From Rhodospirillales bacterium (GTDB taxonomy: Bacteria > Pseudomonadota > Alphaproteobacteria > Rhodospirillales > Shumkoniaceae): DNA of 64,000 nt. Shown here one piece after another: positions 1 through 11,789 of this stretch; position 1 is the stretch's first letter, and every line of letters starts with the position of its first letter. Location of the stretch: NCBI GenBank assembly GCA_014859895.1, contig JACZKS010000029.1, positions 1 to 64,000 on the forward strand, written 5' to 3'. Below the pieces are notes generated by a model. It was not told where the DNA came from, made no database searches, and saw nothing but the letters and a program-made list of their open reading frames with translations. Made by a program: the position numbers and the translations under genes.

Positions 1-379
1 CCCCCAACCCCTCCACCATGTCCTTCAACACGTGATCGGCCAGAATGCGCAGCCGGCCGCCCGACAGCACCTGGAGCGGCGTGTGGCGGTTGCCGATGTG
101 CCAAGCCACGCGGGCGGCATGGCCGGCCCCCGTGCAACGGATGTCGAGCACCGCCTCCTCGGCGGCCTTGACCGCCACAAAGCCGCCCTCTTCGAGCGCC
201 AGGCCATCGCCCTCGGCCATTAGTACCGCCCGTTCGAGGTCGAGCAGAAAGGGATGGCCGGCATCGTCGGTAAGGCGCAGGCGCCGCCGGTGACGCTCGT
301 CGAACGGCAGCGTCACCGTCGCCGCCGCCTCGCGGGCGGGCCAGCTTCCGGCCGGATGGTGGGTGATGGCGCGGCGCAT
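1..379 (-). CDS. ureE: Urease accessory protein UreE (partial, 3' end outside window)
   Basis: UreE is the nickel metallochaperone that delivers Ni2+ during assembly of the urease active site. The frame opens with ATG at 379, two bases after the ureC stop, so the genes are tightly coupled. About 126 residues are visible. They include the conserved stretch WHIGNRHTPLQ and, further on, ILADHVLKDMVEGLG, which are typical of the UreE C-terminal metal-binding domain. The rest of the protein, including any His-rich tail, lies beyond position 1. It is the last ureDABCE gene visible; ureF and ureG probably follow outside the window. Identification is firm and only the end is unknown. Confidence 0.93.
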   Translation of the reverse strand, partial: MRRAITHHPAGSWPAREAAATVTLPFDERHRRRLRLTDDAGHPFLLDLERAVLMAEGDGLALEEGGFVAVKAAEEAVLDIRCTGAGHAARVAWHIGNRHTPLQVLSGGRLRILADHVLKDMVEGLG

Positions 380-381
380 GG

Positions 382-2091
<1,710 letters not shown>

Positions 2092-2095
2092 GGTC

Positions 2096-2407
2096 CTACC
2101 CCTTGAGCGGGCCGTCGACGCGGCCGTTGAAGCCGATCACCGTACGGGTCCCGGCGTACGGGACCAGCGTCACCTCGCGCGACTGGCCGGGCTCGAAACG
2201 GACCGCGGTACCGGCCGGGATGTCGAGGCGCATGCCCCGCGCCTTGGCACGATCGAAAGCCAGCGCGTCATTGGTCTCGAAGAAATGGTAGTGCGAGCCG
2301 ACCTGGACAGGCCGATCGCCGGTATTGGCGACGCTCACCTGCACCGTAGGCCGCCCGGCATTGAGTTCGATCTCGCCCGGCGCCGTGAAAATCTCGCCTG
2401 GAATCAT
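2096..2407 (-). CDS. ureB: Urease subunit beta UreB
   Basis: This is the small structural beta subunit of the urease (alpha-beta-gamma)3 complex. It is 103 aa, starts with the typical MIPGEIF and contains [11 protein letters not shown] and [18 protein letters not shown], the most conserved UreB stretches. Separate ureA and ureB genes show the three-subunit bacterial form rather than the fused Helicobacter or plant forms. It lies 13 bp downstream of ureA and 4 bp upstream of ureC, so the three subunits are translated from one message. Confidence 0.97.
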   Translation of the reverse strand: MIPGEIFTAPGEIELNAGRPTVQVSVANTGDRPVQVGSHYHFFETNDALAFDRAKARGMRLDIPAGTAVRFEPGQSREVTLVPYAGTRTVIGFNGRVDGPLKG

Positions 2408-2420
2408 CCTAAGGCCTCCC

Positions 2421-2723
2421 TCAGCGGATGGGGTTGTGGACGGTCACCAGCTTGGTACCGTCTGGAAAGGTGGCCTCGACCTGGATCTCGTGGATCATCT
2501 CGGCGATGCCGTCCATCACCTGTTCGCGGCGGAGCACCTCGCCGCCCGCCTTCATCAGTTCAGCAACCGAGCGACCGTCGCGCGCGCCTTCGACGACGAA
2601 ATCGCTGATCAGGGCGATGGCCTCGGGATGGTTGAGCTTCACCCCCCTCTCCAGCCGCCGGCGCGCCACCATGGCGGCCACGGCAATCAGCAGCTTGTCC
2701 TTTTCCCGTGGTGACAGGTTCAC
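2421..2723 (-). CDS. ureA: Urease subunit gamma UreA
   Basis: This is the gamma subunit of urease, 100 aa with a GTG start at 2723. I chose that start because the family begins [12 protein letters not shown] and a purine-rich GGGGAAGG lies just upstream. Conserved stretches visible are [27 protein letters not shown] and the C-terminal VTVHNPI. It follows ureD by 23 bp. Longer open frames running upstream through this position are in a different frame from ureD and are not real extensions. Confidence 0.97.
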   Translation of the reverse strand: MNLSPREKDKLLIAVAAMVARRRLERGVKLNHPEAIALISDFVVEGARDGRSVAELMKAGGEVLRREQVMDGIAEMIHEIQVEATFPDGTKLVTVHNPIR

Positions 2724-2746
2724 GACCTTCCCCTTCTTCCAAACCC

Positions 2747-3643
2747 TCAGATGTACCAGAACCGCGGCAGCCGGGCCGGCAGACCCGCCACCTCCCGGCG
2801 GAAGCCGGCCCAGAACCCCCCATAGGCGCGGCGCATGGCCGCCCCTTCGGCAGCGATCCAGCGCGCCACCAGGACGCCATTCACCACGGTGGCCGCACTG
2901 CGTACCTCGTCTCCCGCTTCCTCCAGCAGCGCGCGGGCGGCTTCGAGCCGTGCCCCCGCATCGTCGCCGACATAGACGGCGGTGGCGCAGGCGGCGGCGC
3001 CGCCCAGACCGGCCGGGTGGGCCAGCACGCCAGCCATGTCGCCCTCGATGTGGAGGGCATCGGCCCACCTCAGGCGCCCATTGCAACGCACTTCCCAGGC
3101 ATCGCGCAGCAGGCCTGTGTGCAGCCGTTCGCCCATGGCGGCGCGGCCCAGCGCCAGCATCTCGCCAGCCAGGACGCGCGCTCCCGGCGCCGCCTCGATC
3201 ACCGTGCGCCGCCTCAGCCGGGCGCCATTGAAGACTATGGTTTCCTGCGGCAGCCATTCCAGCCAGGCGTCCGGCCCGGCCTCCAGCAGCATGTCGATCC
3301 GGCAGTCGGCGCCGGCCGATCGATAGACCTTCTCGGCCGCCTGGGGGCTCACCAGTACCGCCGTCCCCTCGCCGGCGGCGATGCGCACCGCGATTTCGTC
3401 GCCGCCGACCAAGCCACCCGAGGTGGTGACGAGAACGGCGCTGGTCAACTCGCCCAACGGCGGCGTCGGAAAGAGAACCCGCAGCGGATCGTGCTGAAAG
3501 AGCGAGGCCAACGCCGTGCGCCCCTGGCGATGGGCGAAGACAACCTCGGCCTTCCCCCGCACGCCGGAACCGGACGCATAGCGAAGGGCGGCGGCGGGCG
3601 TCGTCAGAACCTCGGTTTGGCGGATTGCCGCCCCTATCGTCAT
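2747..3643 (-). CDS. ureD: Urease accessory protein UreD
   Basis: UreD (UreH) is the scaffold that binds apo-urease and recruits UreF and UreG for nickel insertion. From ATG 3643 the protein is 298 aa, a normal size. Family landmarks include the region [11 protein letters not shown] (read here as [12 protein letters not shown]), [11 protein letters not shown] and [16 protein letters not shown]. The frame stays open about 220 bp further upstream, but those residues do not resemble UreD, so the start at [13 protein letters not shown] is preferred. This is the first gene of the ureDABCE operon and it is transcribed away from the symporter gene at 4090. Confidence 0.93.
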   Translation of the reverse strand: MTIGAAIRQTEVLTTPAAALRYASGSGVRGKAEVVFAHRQGRTALASLFQHDPLRVLFPTPPLGELTSAVLVTTSGGLVGGDEIAVRIAAGEGTAVLVSPQAAEKVYRSAGADCRIDMLLEAGPDAWLEWLPQETIVFNGARLRRRTVIEAAPGARVLAGEMLALGRAAMGERLHTGLLRDAWEVRCNGRLRWADALHIEGDMAGVLAHPAGLGGAAACATAVYVGDDAGARLEAARALLEEAGDEVRSAATVVNGVLVARWIAAEGAAMRRAYGGFWAGFRREVAGLPARLPRFWYI

Positions 3644-4089
3644 TCCGTTCCCCCGGCCGCGGCCCGCGGCGATCCTTTGCGATGGAGCGCCCGGATCTTT
3701 GATGCTGATCGGGTTCAGCAAGATGCGGGCCACGCGAGGCTCGCTCTCCAGATTGCCGCCTTGGCGGCTTGTCGCGGCGCGGAGCTGCCTTAGGGGAAGG
3801 CAATAGTGGTCATTCTTTACGCATCCGCCCAATAATCGGGCGATTTTCATCCCCGCCAGCAAGAGACAACCGACGCGCGGTGCCTCGCATATATTTTTCC
3901 GTAAGTTGGAAAAAAATGTGTGGCAAAAAAGCCCTACTGTTTTTATTCTTTCCGCTTAACGGAAATAAATGCTGCTCGCTGTCGCGGATAGCTGGCGTTT
4001 CCGGAATGTCCTTTTGACACCACCCACCATCCTGCGCCGCTCGCCATTGCTCAGTTGAATTTTTAATTAAAAAAGTTCGGGAGGAACCC
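3644..4089. promoter_or_regulatory. Divergent ureD / urea symporter control region with two TTTCC-N7-GGAAA palindromes
   Basis: This 446-bp gap separates the divergent ureDABCE operon and the symporter gene. It is clearly AT-richer than its surroundings. It holds two perfect inverted repeats of the same design: TTTTTCC-GTAAGTT-GGAAAAA at 3894-3914 and TTTCC-GCTTAAC-GGAAA at 3949-3965. Their centres are 53 bp apart, close to five helical turns, as expected for two dimers on one face of the DNA. Operator function is inferred. I did not find a confident NtrC site or sigma-54 promoter here. The rest of the gap holds no gene I can support. Confidence 0.5.
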
Positions 4090-5682
4090 TTGGAACATAC
4101 GGCACCGTTGCCCCAATGGACGATGTTCGCGATCCTGGCCGCTCAGGGCATCATCTACATTCTCGCGGTGTGGCTGATCGGCCGCGCGCGCGGCGCCACC
4201 GCCGAGTCCTACCTGACCGGCGGCCGGGACATCGGCCACGGCATGATCAACGCCTCGATCATTGCGACGTGGATCTGGGCGGCCACCCTGATGATCAGCG
4301 CGTGGACCGGCTATACCTACGGCTTCATCGGCCCGTGGTGGTATGCGCTGGGCGCGGTCATTCCGCTGCCGATCATGGCCTACCTGGGCCGGCAGATTAA
4401 AAGGATCGCCCCCAACGTGCGCTCCTACCCCGAATTCATCCGCTTCCGGCTGGACAGGAAGAATCACCTTCTCCACTCGCTGATCGCCATCATCGTCAGC
4501 TTCTGGGTGGTGCTGATGATCGTGACCGGCGGCGCCGTCATGGGCGTCACCTTTACGGGAGCGCCGTTCTGGGGGATCGCCATCACCATGGTGGTCATCT
4601 TCGTCTCGTATTCGTCGATCGCCGGCCTGTGGGCGAACATCTTCGCCGACACCATCATGACGCTCGTCATGTACGTCTGCCTGATCTTCGTCTCCGTCGG
4701 CGTACTCGTCGTCATCGGGCCGAACGCGATCTACGACGGCGTGGTTAACGTCATCCACACCAAGCCCGTACTGCAACCCGCCCTTAGCGAGGCCGAGCGT
4801 GCCAGCCAGTACGACGGTCTCAACTGGCTGAACGCCGCTGGATTGGGCTTCCTGATCGTCAACACCATCGGCAACTTGGGCGCTGTCCTGTGCAACCAGA
4901 CCTACTGGGGCCGGGTCATCGCTTCCGACAATCCCAAAACGGTCTTCAAGTCCTTCATGGCCGCCGCCGTCTGCTGGTGGCCGATCCCGCTGGCCACCGG
5001 CACGGCGCTGGGGGTCGGCGCCCTGGCCCTGGGCCTGACCGTCGGCGAGACTTATACCGTGGGAAGCGCCTCCATCCTGTTTTCGGAAGCCGAGGCCGTC
5101 GCCCCGACCATGGTCTTCATAACCTTGGGCTACGTCGGCCTGGCTGCCTTCGTCATCGCGGTCGGCGGCGCCACCGTCAGCACCGGAGCGGGCGAGATCC
5201 TGGCCGTGGTCACCGTGGCGGTGAACGACATCGTCAAGGGGCACCTGAAGAAGGATGCGACCGACCACCAAATGCTGGTGCTCAGTCGGCTGGGTCTGTT
5301 CGTGGTCGCCGCCCTGGTGGTCGCCGTCGTCATCTACTGGCGCGCCATCGGCTTCGGCTTCGCCGGCATGTACCAGGCGATGGGCATCGCCTTCTCGTCG
5401 GCGGTGGTTCCGCTGATCATGGCGACCTTCTGGACCAAGACGAACCGCAACTCTGTGTTCTGGGCCACCATCGTCGGCTCGATCTGCGGCGTCGCCTACT
5501 GGGTCCATACCGACATGGACCTGCTGTGGGGAGTCGTTGCCAGCAACATCATCGTCATCGCCGTATCGGCCCTGATCGCCATCCCGTGGACCCTGATCCG
5601 GCCGCAGCCGTTCGATTACGAGGGCATGCTCGACTCCGGGTTCCAGACGGATGCCGATCCGGCCTCGGTTCCGGCCGAATAG
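4090..5682 (+). CDS. Dur3-like sodium:urea symporter (SSS family)
   Basis: This is a 530-aa inner-membrane transporter of the sodium:solute symporter family with about 13-15 hydrophobic segments. The segment ASIIATWIWAATLM (about residues 55-68) and RSYPEFIRFRL (about 112-122) resemble the Dur3 urea/polyamine branch. Its position between the urease and urt operons makes urea the likely substrate; this is inference from context. The start is TTG 4090, chosen because a strong GGAGGA Shine-Dalgarno lies about 6 bp upstream; the next ATG, 33 bp later, would remove part of the periplasmic N-terminus. A 46-residue gene follows at once. Confidence 0.85.
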   Translation: MEHTAPLPQWTMFAILAAQGIIYILAVWLIGRARGATAESYLTGGRDIGHGMINASIIATWIWAATLMISAWTGYTYGFIGPWWYALGAVIPLPIMAYLGRQIKRIAPNVRSYPEFIRFRLDRKNHLLHSLIAIIVSFWVVLMIVTGGAVMGVTFTGAPFWGIAITMVVIFVSYSSIAGLWANIFADTIMTLVMYVCLIFVSVGVLVVIGPNAIYDGVVNVIHTKPVLQPALSEAERASQYDGLNWLNAAGLGFLIVNTIGNLGAVLCNQTYWGRVIASDNPKTVFKSFMAAAVCWWPIPLATGTALGVGALALGLTVGETYTVGSASILFSEAEAVAPTMVFITLGYVGLAAFVIAVGGATVSTGAGEILAVVTVAVNDIVKGHLKKDATDHQMLVLSRLGLFVVAALVVAVVIYWRAIGFGFAGMYQAMGIAFSSAVVPLIMATFWTKTNRNSVFWATIVGSICGVAYWVHTDMDLLWGVVASNIIVIAVSALIAIPWTLIRPQPFDYEGMLDSGFQTDADPASVPAE

Positions 5683-5701
5683 AATTGAGGAGGCTCAAAC
5701 C

Positions 5702-5842
5702 ATGCTTTCGGAATCAGCGTTCATCGTCAACCATTGGATCACCATCGTGTGGCTCGTCGCTGCCGGCCTCTATACGGCGTACGCAATCATAGCCGACCTG
5801 TATCGCGCCAAGGTGCCGGCCGAGGACGCAGACCAAGACTGA
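5702..5842 (+). CDS. 46-residue single-pass membrane protein, possible symporter partner
   Basis: This small gene starts at ATG 5702 behind a good AGGAGG Shine-Dalgarno and ends at TGA 5842. The product has one hydrophobic helix (HWITIVWLVAAGLYTAYAII, about residues 12-31) and a charged C-terminal tail (RAKVPAEDADQD). It lies 19 bp after the symporter and before a terminator, so the two form a bicistron. Small membrane partners are known for other SSS carriers (for example DUF485 proteins beside ActP), but this sequence does not match one I recognise. A role in assembling or regulating the urea symporter is inference. Confidence 0.75.
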   Translation: MLSESAFIVNHWITIVWLVAAGLYTAYAIIADLYRAKVPAEDADQD

Positions 5843-5871
5843 CCTCCCGCTCGTTTCGTCAGTCAAACTAG

Positions 5872-5906
5872 GCCTCCGGCCCGGCAACGGTCCGGAGGCT
5901 TTTTTT
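5872..5906 (+). terminator. Intrinsic terminator after the symporter bicistron
   Basis: GCCTCCGG (5872-5879) pairs with CCGGAGGC (5892-5899) around a 12-nt loop, followed by seven T residues. It ends the + strand symporter transcript. Read on the minus strand the stem is followed only by a weak T run, so it probably stops urtABCDE transcription less well. Confidence 0.85.
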
Positions 5907-5910
5907 CGAT

Positions 5911-6606
5911 TCAGACCGTCAGGTAACGGCGGACGTCGTCTTCGACCATCGTCTCCCCCGTTCCCGCCAGGACCACCTCGCCACGATCCATGACGGCGAA
6001 GGTGTCGGCCAATCCGCGGGCGAAATCGAAGTACTGCTCGACCAGCAGGATCGCCATGTCGCCACGCCCGGCCAGCAGGCGGATCACCCGCTCGATGTCC
6101 TTGATGATGGAAGGCTGAATGCCCTCGGTCGGTTCGTCGAGCACAAGCAGGCGCGGCCGCGTCACCAGGGCGCGGGCAATGGCCAGTTGCTGCTGCTGGC
6201 CGCCCGACAGATCGCCGCCGCGCCGGCCCAGCATGTCTCGCAACACTGGGAACAGGCCGTACACTTCGTCGGGCACGTAGCGCAGGCCGCGGGGCAATGC
6301 CGCGAAGCCGGTGTGCAGGTTTTCCTCGACGGTCAGCAGCGGAAAGATCTCGCGGCCCTGGGGCACGAAGGCGATGCCGCGCGCCGCCCGCTCGTAGGAG
6401 GGCAGGCCGGTGATATCCTCGCCCTCCCACAGGACGCGCCCGGAACGAACCGCCTGCTGGCCGACGATGGCGCGCAGCAGGCTGGTCTTGCCGACGCCGT
6501 TGCGCCCCATCACGCAGGTGACCTTGCCCTTCTTCGCGGTCAGTTCGATATGGCGCAGGGCCTGGCTGGCCCCGTAGAAGAGATCGATACCCGCGACCGC
6601 CAGCAT
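5911..6606 (-). CDS. urtE: Urea ABC transporter ATP-binding protein UrtE
   Basis: UrtE is the second ATPase of the high-affinity urea ABC importer (LivF branch), 231 aa. Walker A is GRNGVGKTS (about residues 34-42), the ABC signature is LSGGQQQQLAIARAL (about 135-149) and Walker B is LLVLDEPTEG. It follows urtD by 9 bp and is the last gene of urtABCDE. A terminator shared with the convergent symporter unit lies just beyond it. The phrase EPTEGIQPSII is typical of UrtE rather than of generic LivF. Confidence 0.95.
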   Translation of the reverse strand: MLAVAGIDLFYGASQALRHIELTAKKGKVTCVMGRNGVGKTSLLRAIVGQQAVRSGRVLWEGEDITGLPSYERAARGIAFVPQGREIFPLLTVEENLHTGFAALPRGLRYVPDEVYGLFPVLRDMLGRRGGDLSGGQQQQLAIARALVTRPRLLVLDEPTEGIQPSIIKDIERVIRLLAGRGDMAILLVEQYFDFARGLADTFAVMDRGEVVLAGTGETMVEDDVRRYLTV

Positions 6607-6615
6607 GGCCCCCCC

Positions 6616-7379
<764 letters not shown>

Positions 7380-7383
<4 letters not shown>

Positions 7384-8546
7384 GGCCGCTCCTCCGACCG
7401 GCCGCGGGCCGGTACGAGGCGACGCCACCGCCAGCCTCCGCCGGCTCCGCCGAACTTGAAGGCCGGTACCGTGCCGACGATGCCCTTGGGCAGGAACAGC
7501 GTCACCGCGACGAACAGGCCGCCCAGGGCGAACAACCAGATTTCGGGAATGGCGCCGGTGAGGTAAGTCTTGGCGAAGTTGACGAGGATGGCCCCCAGGA
7601 TGGCGCCGTGCAGCGAGCCGCGGCCGCCCACCGCCACCCAGATGATGATCTCTATGGAATTGGCCGGCGCGAACTCGCCGGGATTAATGATGCCGACCTG
7701 CGGCACGTAAAGCGCGCCGGCAATGCCGGCCAGCATAGCCGAGACCACGAAGACGAACAGCTTGTAGTATTCCACCCGGTAGCCGAGGAAGCGCACACGG
7801 CCCTCGGCATCGCGTACCGCCAGCAGCACCCGGCCAAGCCGGGAGGCGACGATGACGCGACAGAGCGCATAAGCCCCCGCCACCGCCAGCGCGCTCGCCG
7901 CGAACAGCACCGCCCGCGTGCCGCCGGCCTGCAGGTTGAAACCCAGGATGTCCTTGAAATCGGTGAGGCCGTTGTTGCCGCCGAAGCCCATGTCGTTGCG
8001 AAAGAAGGCGAGCATGAGGGCGAAGGTCATCGCCTGGGTGATGATCGAGAGATAAACCCCGGTCACCCGCGAGCGGAAGGCGAACCAGCCAAAAACCAGC
8101 GCCAGCACGCCGGGCACCAGCACGACCATGAGGGCAGCGAAGGGAAAGGCGTCGAAACCGTACCAGTACCAGGGCAGCTCCTTCCAATTGAGGAAGACCA
8201 TGAAATCGGGCAATTCGGCGTTGCCATAGACGCCGCGCGTTCCGATTTGGCGCATCAGGTGCATGCCCATGGCGTAGCCGCCCAGCGCGAAGAAAGCACC
8301 GTGCCCCAGGCTGAGGATGCCGGCGAACCCCCAGATCAAATCAACGCTCAAGGCCAGGAGCGCGAAAGTCAGGTACTTGCCGATGAGCGCGACCACGTAG
8401 GGAGGCACGTGCAGCGGGCTGCCCGCCGGGACCATCAGGTTGAGAACCGGCACCGCCACCGCCGCCGCCACCAGCAACCCGACGACGATGCGCCCGGTGG
8501 CATCGCCGAGAACGGCCGTTACGATGGGGCCGGCGGCGCTACGCAT
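7380..8546 (-). CDS. urtC: Urea ABC transporter permease UrtC
   Basis: This is an inner-membrane permease of the LivM type, 388 aa from ATG 8546, with about 9-10 hydrophobic segments. Characteristic stretches are WGFAGILSLGHGAFFALGG (about residues 64-82), GNNGLTDFKDILGF and the C-terminal FLPKGIVG. With UrtB it forms the membrane channel for urea. The start lies 2 bp after the urtB stop. The open frame continues upstream, but those residues are the out-of-frame reading of urtB. Confidence 0.95.
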
Positions 8547-8548
8547 GC

Positions 8549-10168
8549 TCACGCCTCCACCGCACGGCCCTTGGGAGCGAACAGGCCGCGCGGTCGCTTC
8601 TGGATGAAGAGGATGATGGCGATGAGCACGAAGATCTTGCCAAGCACGGCGCCGGCATAGGGCTCCAGGAACTTGTTGACGATGCCCAGGCTGAAGGCGC
8701 CGACCAGCGTTCCCCACAGGTTGCCGACTCCACCGAACACCACGACCATGAAGGAATCGATGATATAGGACTGCCCGAGGTTGGGGCTGACGTTGTCGAT
8801 CTGGCTCAGCGCCACGCCCGCCACCCCGGCGATGCCCGAGCCGAGGCCGAAGGTCAACGCATCGACGCGCCCGGTGCGGATGCCCATGGCCCCAGCCATG
8901 CGGCGGTTCTGGGTGACGGCGCGCATGGACAGGCCCAGCGACGTCTTGCGCAGGATCAGCGCGATGACACCGATGACCATGAGGCTAAACACGATGATGG
9001 CGATGCGATTGTAGGTAAGCACCAGTCCGCTTGCCGTTTCGTAGGCGCCGCTCATCCACGACGGGCTGCCGACCTCACGGTTGGTCGGGCCGAAGACGCT
9101 GCGCACCAGTTGTTGCAGGATCAGGCTGATGCCCCAGGTGGCCAGCAGGGTCTCGAGCGGCCGTCCGTAGAGGAAGCGGATGACGCCACGCTCCAGCGCG
9201 ATGCCGACCAGTCCGGACACCAAAAAGGCGGCCGGTACGGCGACAAACAGCGACATGTCGAAAGCGCCGGGCAGGTGAGCGCGGAAGGCTTCCTGCACGA
9301 CGAAGGTGGTATAGGCCCCCAGCATGACTAGCTCGCCGTGCGCCATGTTGATGACGCCCATGACGCCGAAGGTGATGGCCAGCCCGACGGCCGCCAGCAG
9401 CAGCACGGAGCCCAGGCTCACGCCCTGGAAGACGTTGCCCACCGCGCCCCACAGGACAAGGCTCTCGTCGATGCGCCTGAGCGTGAGGCCAGCCGCCTGG
9501 GCCACCTCGCCGTTGCCGACCGCCAGGCCGCCCAGCAGCGAGCGTACATCCGGGTCGGCGAAACTGCCCAGTGTCTCGATGGCGGCCAAGCGCTCGGCCG
9601 TCTCGCCGGCGCCCACGGCGGCAACGGCCGCCCAGGCCCGTTCCATCCGTCGCTTGACGCCATTGTCGGTCTCGCGGGCCAGAGCCTTATCGAGCAGCGG
9701 CAGCATATCGGCGGTCGGCGTCTTGAAGACGGCGTCGGCGGCGGCGGCACGGGTGCCGGCATCGGCGGAAAACAGCGTCAGCGCGCCCAGCGCGCCGCGA
9801 ATGGCACCGCGCATGCGGTTGTTGACGGTGATCTTGGTGAAATCGGCGATCGCGGCCTCGGCGGCCTCGGCCCCGGCGGTGGGATCGGCCACCAGGAAGG
9901 CCTTCCCCCTTTCCTCGCCGATGACGACGGCGCTATCGGCGTTGCGCACGTACAGGCGACCGTCGAGCAAGGCGTTGAGGATGGTTTCGGCCCGTTGATC
10001 GCCGCTGGCGCCCAGCTGGGCCACGGCCTCGACCTTGCGCGAAAAGCTGCGATCCGCCAAGCCGGCCAGCCCGTCGGTCACGGCGTCGGCCGCCGCCACG
10101 ACCGGGATGCCAGCCAGCCCCAAGGCCAGAAGCAGCACCGCGACGAACGAGCGCAGGAAGTCGAACAT
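8549..10168 (-). CDS. urtB: Urea ABC transporter permease UrtB
   Basis: This is a LivH-type permease of 539 aa. A signal-like N-terminus (MFDFLRSFVAVLLLALGLAG) is followed by an Ala-rich helical domain of about 200 residues with HEAT-like character, then the permease core starting near residue 240 (VGLAITFGVMGVINMAHGEL, about 262-281). This long N-terminal extension is a known feature of UrtB compared with amino-acid LivH proteins. Conserved TLVGAFSLGIVNKFLEP and the terminal KRPRGLFAPKGR are present. A GC-rich hairpin separates it from urtA. Confidence 0.95.
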   Translation of the reverse strand: MFDFLRSFVAVLLLALGLAGIPVVAAADAVTDGLAGLADRSFSRKVEAVAQLGASGDQRAETILNALLDGRLYVRNADSAVVIGEERGKAFLVADPTAGAEAAEAAIADFTKITVNNRMRGAIRGALGALTLFSADAGTRAAAADAVFKTPTADMLPLLDKALARETDNGVKRRMERAWAAVAAVGAGETAERLAAIETLGSFADPDVRSLLGGLAVGNGEVAQAAGLTLRRIDESLVLWGAVGNVFQGVSLGSVLLLAAVGLAITFGVMGVINMAHGELVMLGAYTTFVVQEAFRAHLPGAFDMSLFVAVPAAFLVSGLVGIALERGVIRFLYGRPLETLLATWGISLILQQLVRSVFGPTNREVGSPSWMSGAYETASGLVLTYNRIAIIVFSLMVIGVIALILRKTSLGLSMRAVTQNRRMAGAMGIRTGRVDALTFGLGSGIAGVAGVALSQIDNVSPNLGQSYIIDSFMVVVFGGVGNLWGTLVGAFSLGIVNKFLEPYAGAVLGKIFVLIAIILFIQKRPRGLFAPKGRAVEA

Positions 10169-10231
10169 CGGGACCTCGATTGGGGAAGGCCGGGACGGCG
10201 ACGGGAAGAAGTAATGTATCTGCGAGTCCTA

Positions 10232-10271
10232 CCGCCGGGGTGGCTCGGGGAAGGCGATACCACCCCGGCGG
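10232..10271 (-). other. Intercistronic hairpin between urtA and urtB
   Basis: CCGCCGGGGTGG (10232-10243) is perfectly complementary to CCACCCCGGCGG (10260-10271), a 12-bp stem with a 16-nt loop. It sits just after the urtA stop on the transcribed strand and has no T run. It is therefore more likely an mRNA-stabilising or partial-attenuation element that keeps the binding protein in excess over the permeases than a full terminator. Confidence 0.6.
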
Positions 10272-10293
10272 AGGTCTCCGTCGTCTGTTGGGC

Positions 10294-11580
10294 TCAGTTG
10301 ACGGGGTATTTCGGTTTCTCGCAGTTGCCGCAAACCCAAGGGAAGGTCCAGTCGGCGGTCAGCTTGGCGCTTTCGGGAATGAAGTCCGACCAGGCGTCGC
10401 CGACCACCAGGCCGTCGGTGTTCCATACCACCTCGAACTGGCCGTCGGACTGGATCTCACCGATCAGGACCGGCTTCGAGAGGTGGTGGTTGGGGTTCAT
10501 CACCGAAACGCCACCGGTCAGGTTCTTGACCCTCTGGCCGTACATGGCCTGGCGCACCGCGTTGACCTCGGTGGTGCCGGCCTGCTCGACGGCCTGCACC
10601 CACATGTTGAAGCCGATATAGTGGGCCTCCATCGGGTCGTTGGTGACGCGCTTGGTGTCCTTGATGTAGGCGTGCCACTTCTTGATGAAGGCGTCGTTCT
10701 CGGGCGCCTTGACGCTCATGAAGTAGTTCCACGCGGCCAGGTGACCGACCAGCGGGCCGGTGTCAAGACCCGCCAATTCCTCTTCGCCGACCGAGAAGGC
10801 GACCACCGGGATGTCCTCGGCCTTGATGCCCTGGTTGGCCAGTTCCTTGTAGAAGGGCACGTTGGCGTCGCCGTTGATGGTCGATACCACCGCCGTGCGC
10901 TTGCCGGCCGATGCGAATTTCTTGACCTCGCCGACGATGGTCTGCCAGTCGGAATGGCCGAATGGCGTGTAGTTTTCCATAATGTCGCTATCGGCAACCC
11001 CCTTGGCATGCAGATAGGAACGCAGGATCTTGTTGGTGGTACGCGGATAGACGTAATCGGTCCCCAGCAGCACCCAGCGTTTGGCGGCACCGCCGTCGGC
11101 GCCCATCAGATAGTCGACCGCCGGAATGGCCTGCTGGTTGGGCGCGGCGCCGGTATAGAAGACGTTGCGCGAACTTTCCTCGCCTTCGTACTGCACCGGA
11201 TAGAACAGCAGCCCGTTCAACTCCTCGAACACCGGCAACACCGACTTGCGCGACACCGAGGTCCAGCAGCCGAAGACGACGTCGACCTTGTCCTTGGAAA
11301 TCAACTCTCGGGCCTTCTCGGCGAACAGCGGCCAATTGGAAGCCGGATCGACGACGACGGCCTCGACCTTCTTGCCAAGAAGACCCCCCTTCTTGTTCAG
11401 ATCGTCGACCAGCATCAGAACGGTGTCCTTGAGCGTCGTCTCGCTGATCGCCATCGTGCCCGACAGCGAATGCAGAACGCCCACCTTGATGGTATCCCCC
11501 GCCGCCTGGGCGCCGGCGCCCCACGCGCTGGCCGCGGCAAGCGCCCCGGCACCGACGAGGGTTCGAATGCTCCGCTTCAT
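10294..11580 (-). CDS. urtA: Urea ABC transporter substrate-binding protein UrtA
   Basis: This is the periplasmic urea-binding protein, 428 aa from ATG 11580. A signal peptide runs to AGAQA (about residue 26). Typical UrtA stretches are KVGVLHSLSGTMAISET (about 31-47), FGCWTSVSRKSVLPVFE, LLFYPVQYEGEESSRN and VLLGTDYVYPRTTNK. Near the end, WTFPWVCGNCEKPKYPVN is usual for this family. The start was taken at MKRSIRTL because a Lys/Arg n-region plus hydrophobic core begins there and a GGAGG Shine-Dalgarno precedes it. It is the first gene of urtABCDE. Confidence 0.96.
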   Translation of the reverse strand: MKRSIRTLVGAGALAAASAWGAGAQAAGDTIKVGVLHSLSGTMAISETTLKDTVLMLVDDLNKKGGLLGKKVEAVVVDPASNWPLFAEKARELISKDKVDVVFGCWTSVSRKSVLPVFEELNGLLFYPVQYEGEESSRNVFYTGAAPNQQAIPAVDYLMGADGGAAKRWVLLGTDYVYPRTTNKILRSYLHAKGVADSDIMENYTPFGHSDWQTIVGEVKKFASAGKRTAVVSTINGDANVPFYKELANQGIKAEDIPVVAFSVGEEELAGLDTGPLVGHLAAWNYFMSVKAPENDAFIKKWHAYIKDTKRVTNDPMEAHYIGFNMWVQAVEQAGTTEVNAVRQAMYGQRVKNLTGGVSVMNPNHHLSKPVLIGEIQSDGQFEVVWNTDGLVVGDAWSDFIPESAKLTADWTFPWVCGNCEKPKYPVN

Positions 11581-11789
11581 CGAAAAACCTCCACCACAAG
11601 TGTTGTTGCACCACCCGTTTCTTCGCAAAAAGGGGGCCAACCGTCCGGCGCTGTGGATGGAACGGGAATAAGATTTTGTTTTCAGCTATTTATGCAAGAG
11701 ATCTTGGCAGGTTGGGAGTGGGATATGAACGGCTTAGGCCTACCAATAGGTTAATTTTTAGCCAGTTGCAAAATTGTGATTAATATTTA

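Noticed and set aside
3700..3725. Minus-strand CTGAACCCGATC upstream of ureD, slightly like part of a TPP riboswitch
   Set aside because: The CTGAGA element and the second conserved arm are absent, and the gene context is urease.
11694..11712. Possible sigma-54 promoter for urtA on the minus strand (TGCCAAGATCTCTTGCA)
   Set aside because: The -12 GC is present, but the essential -24 GG is CC.
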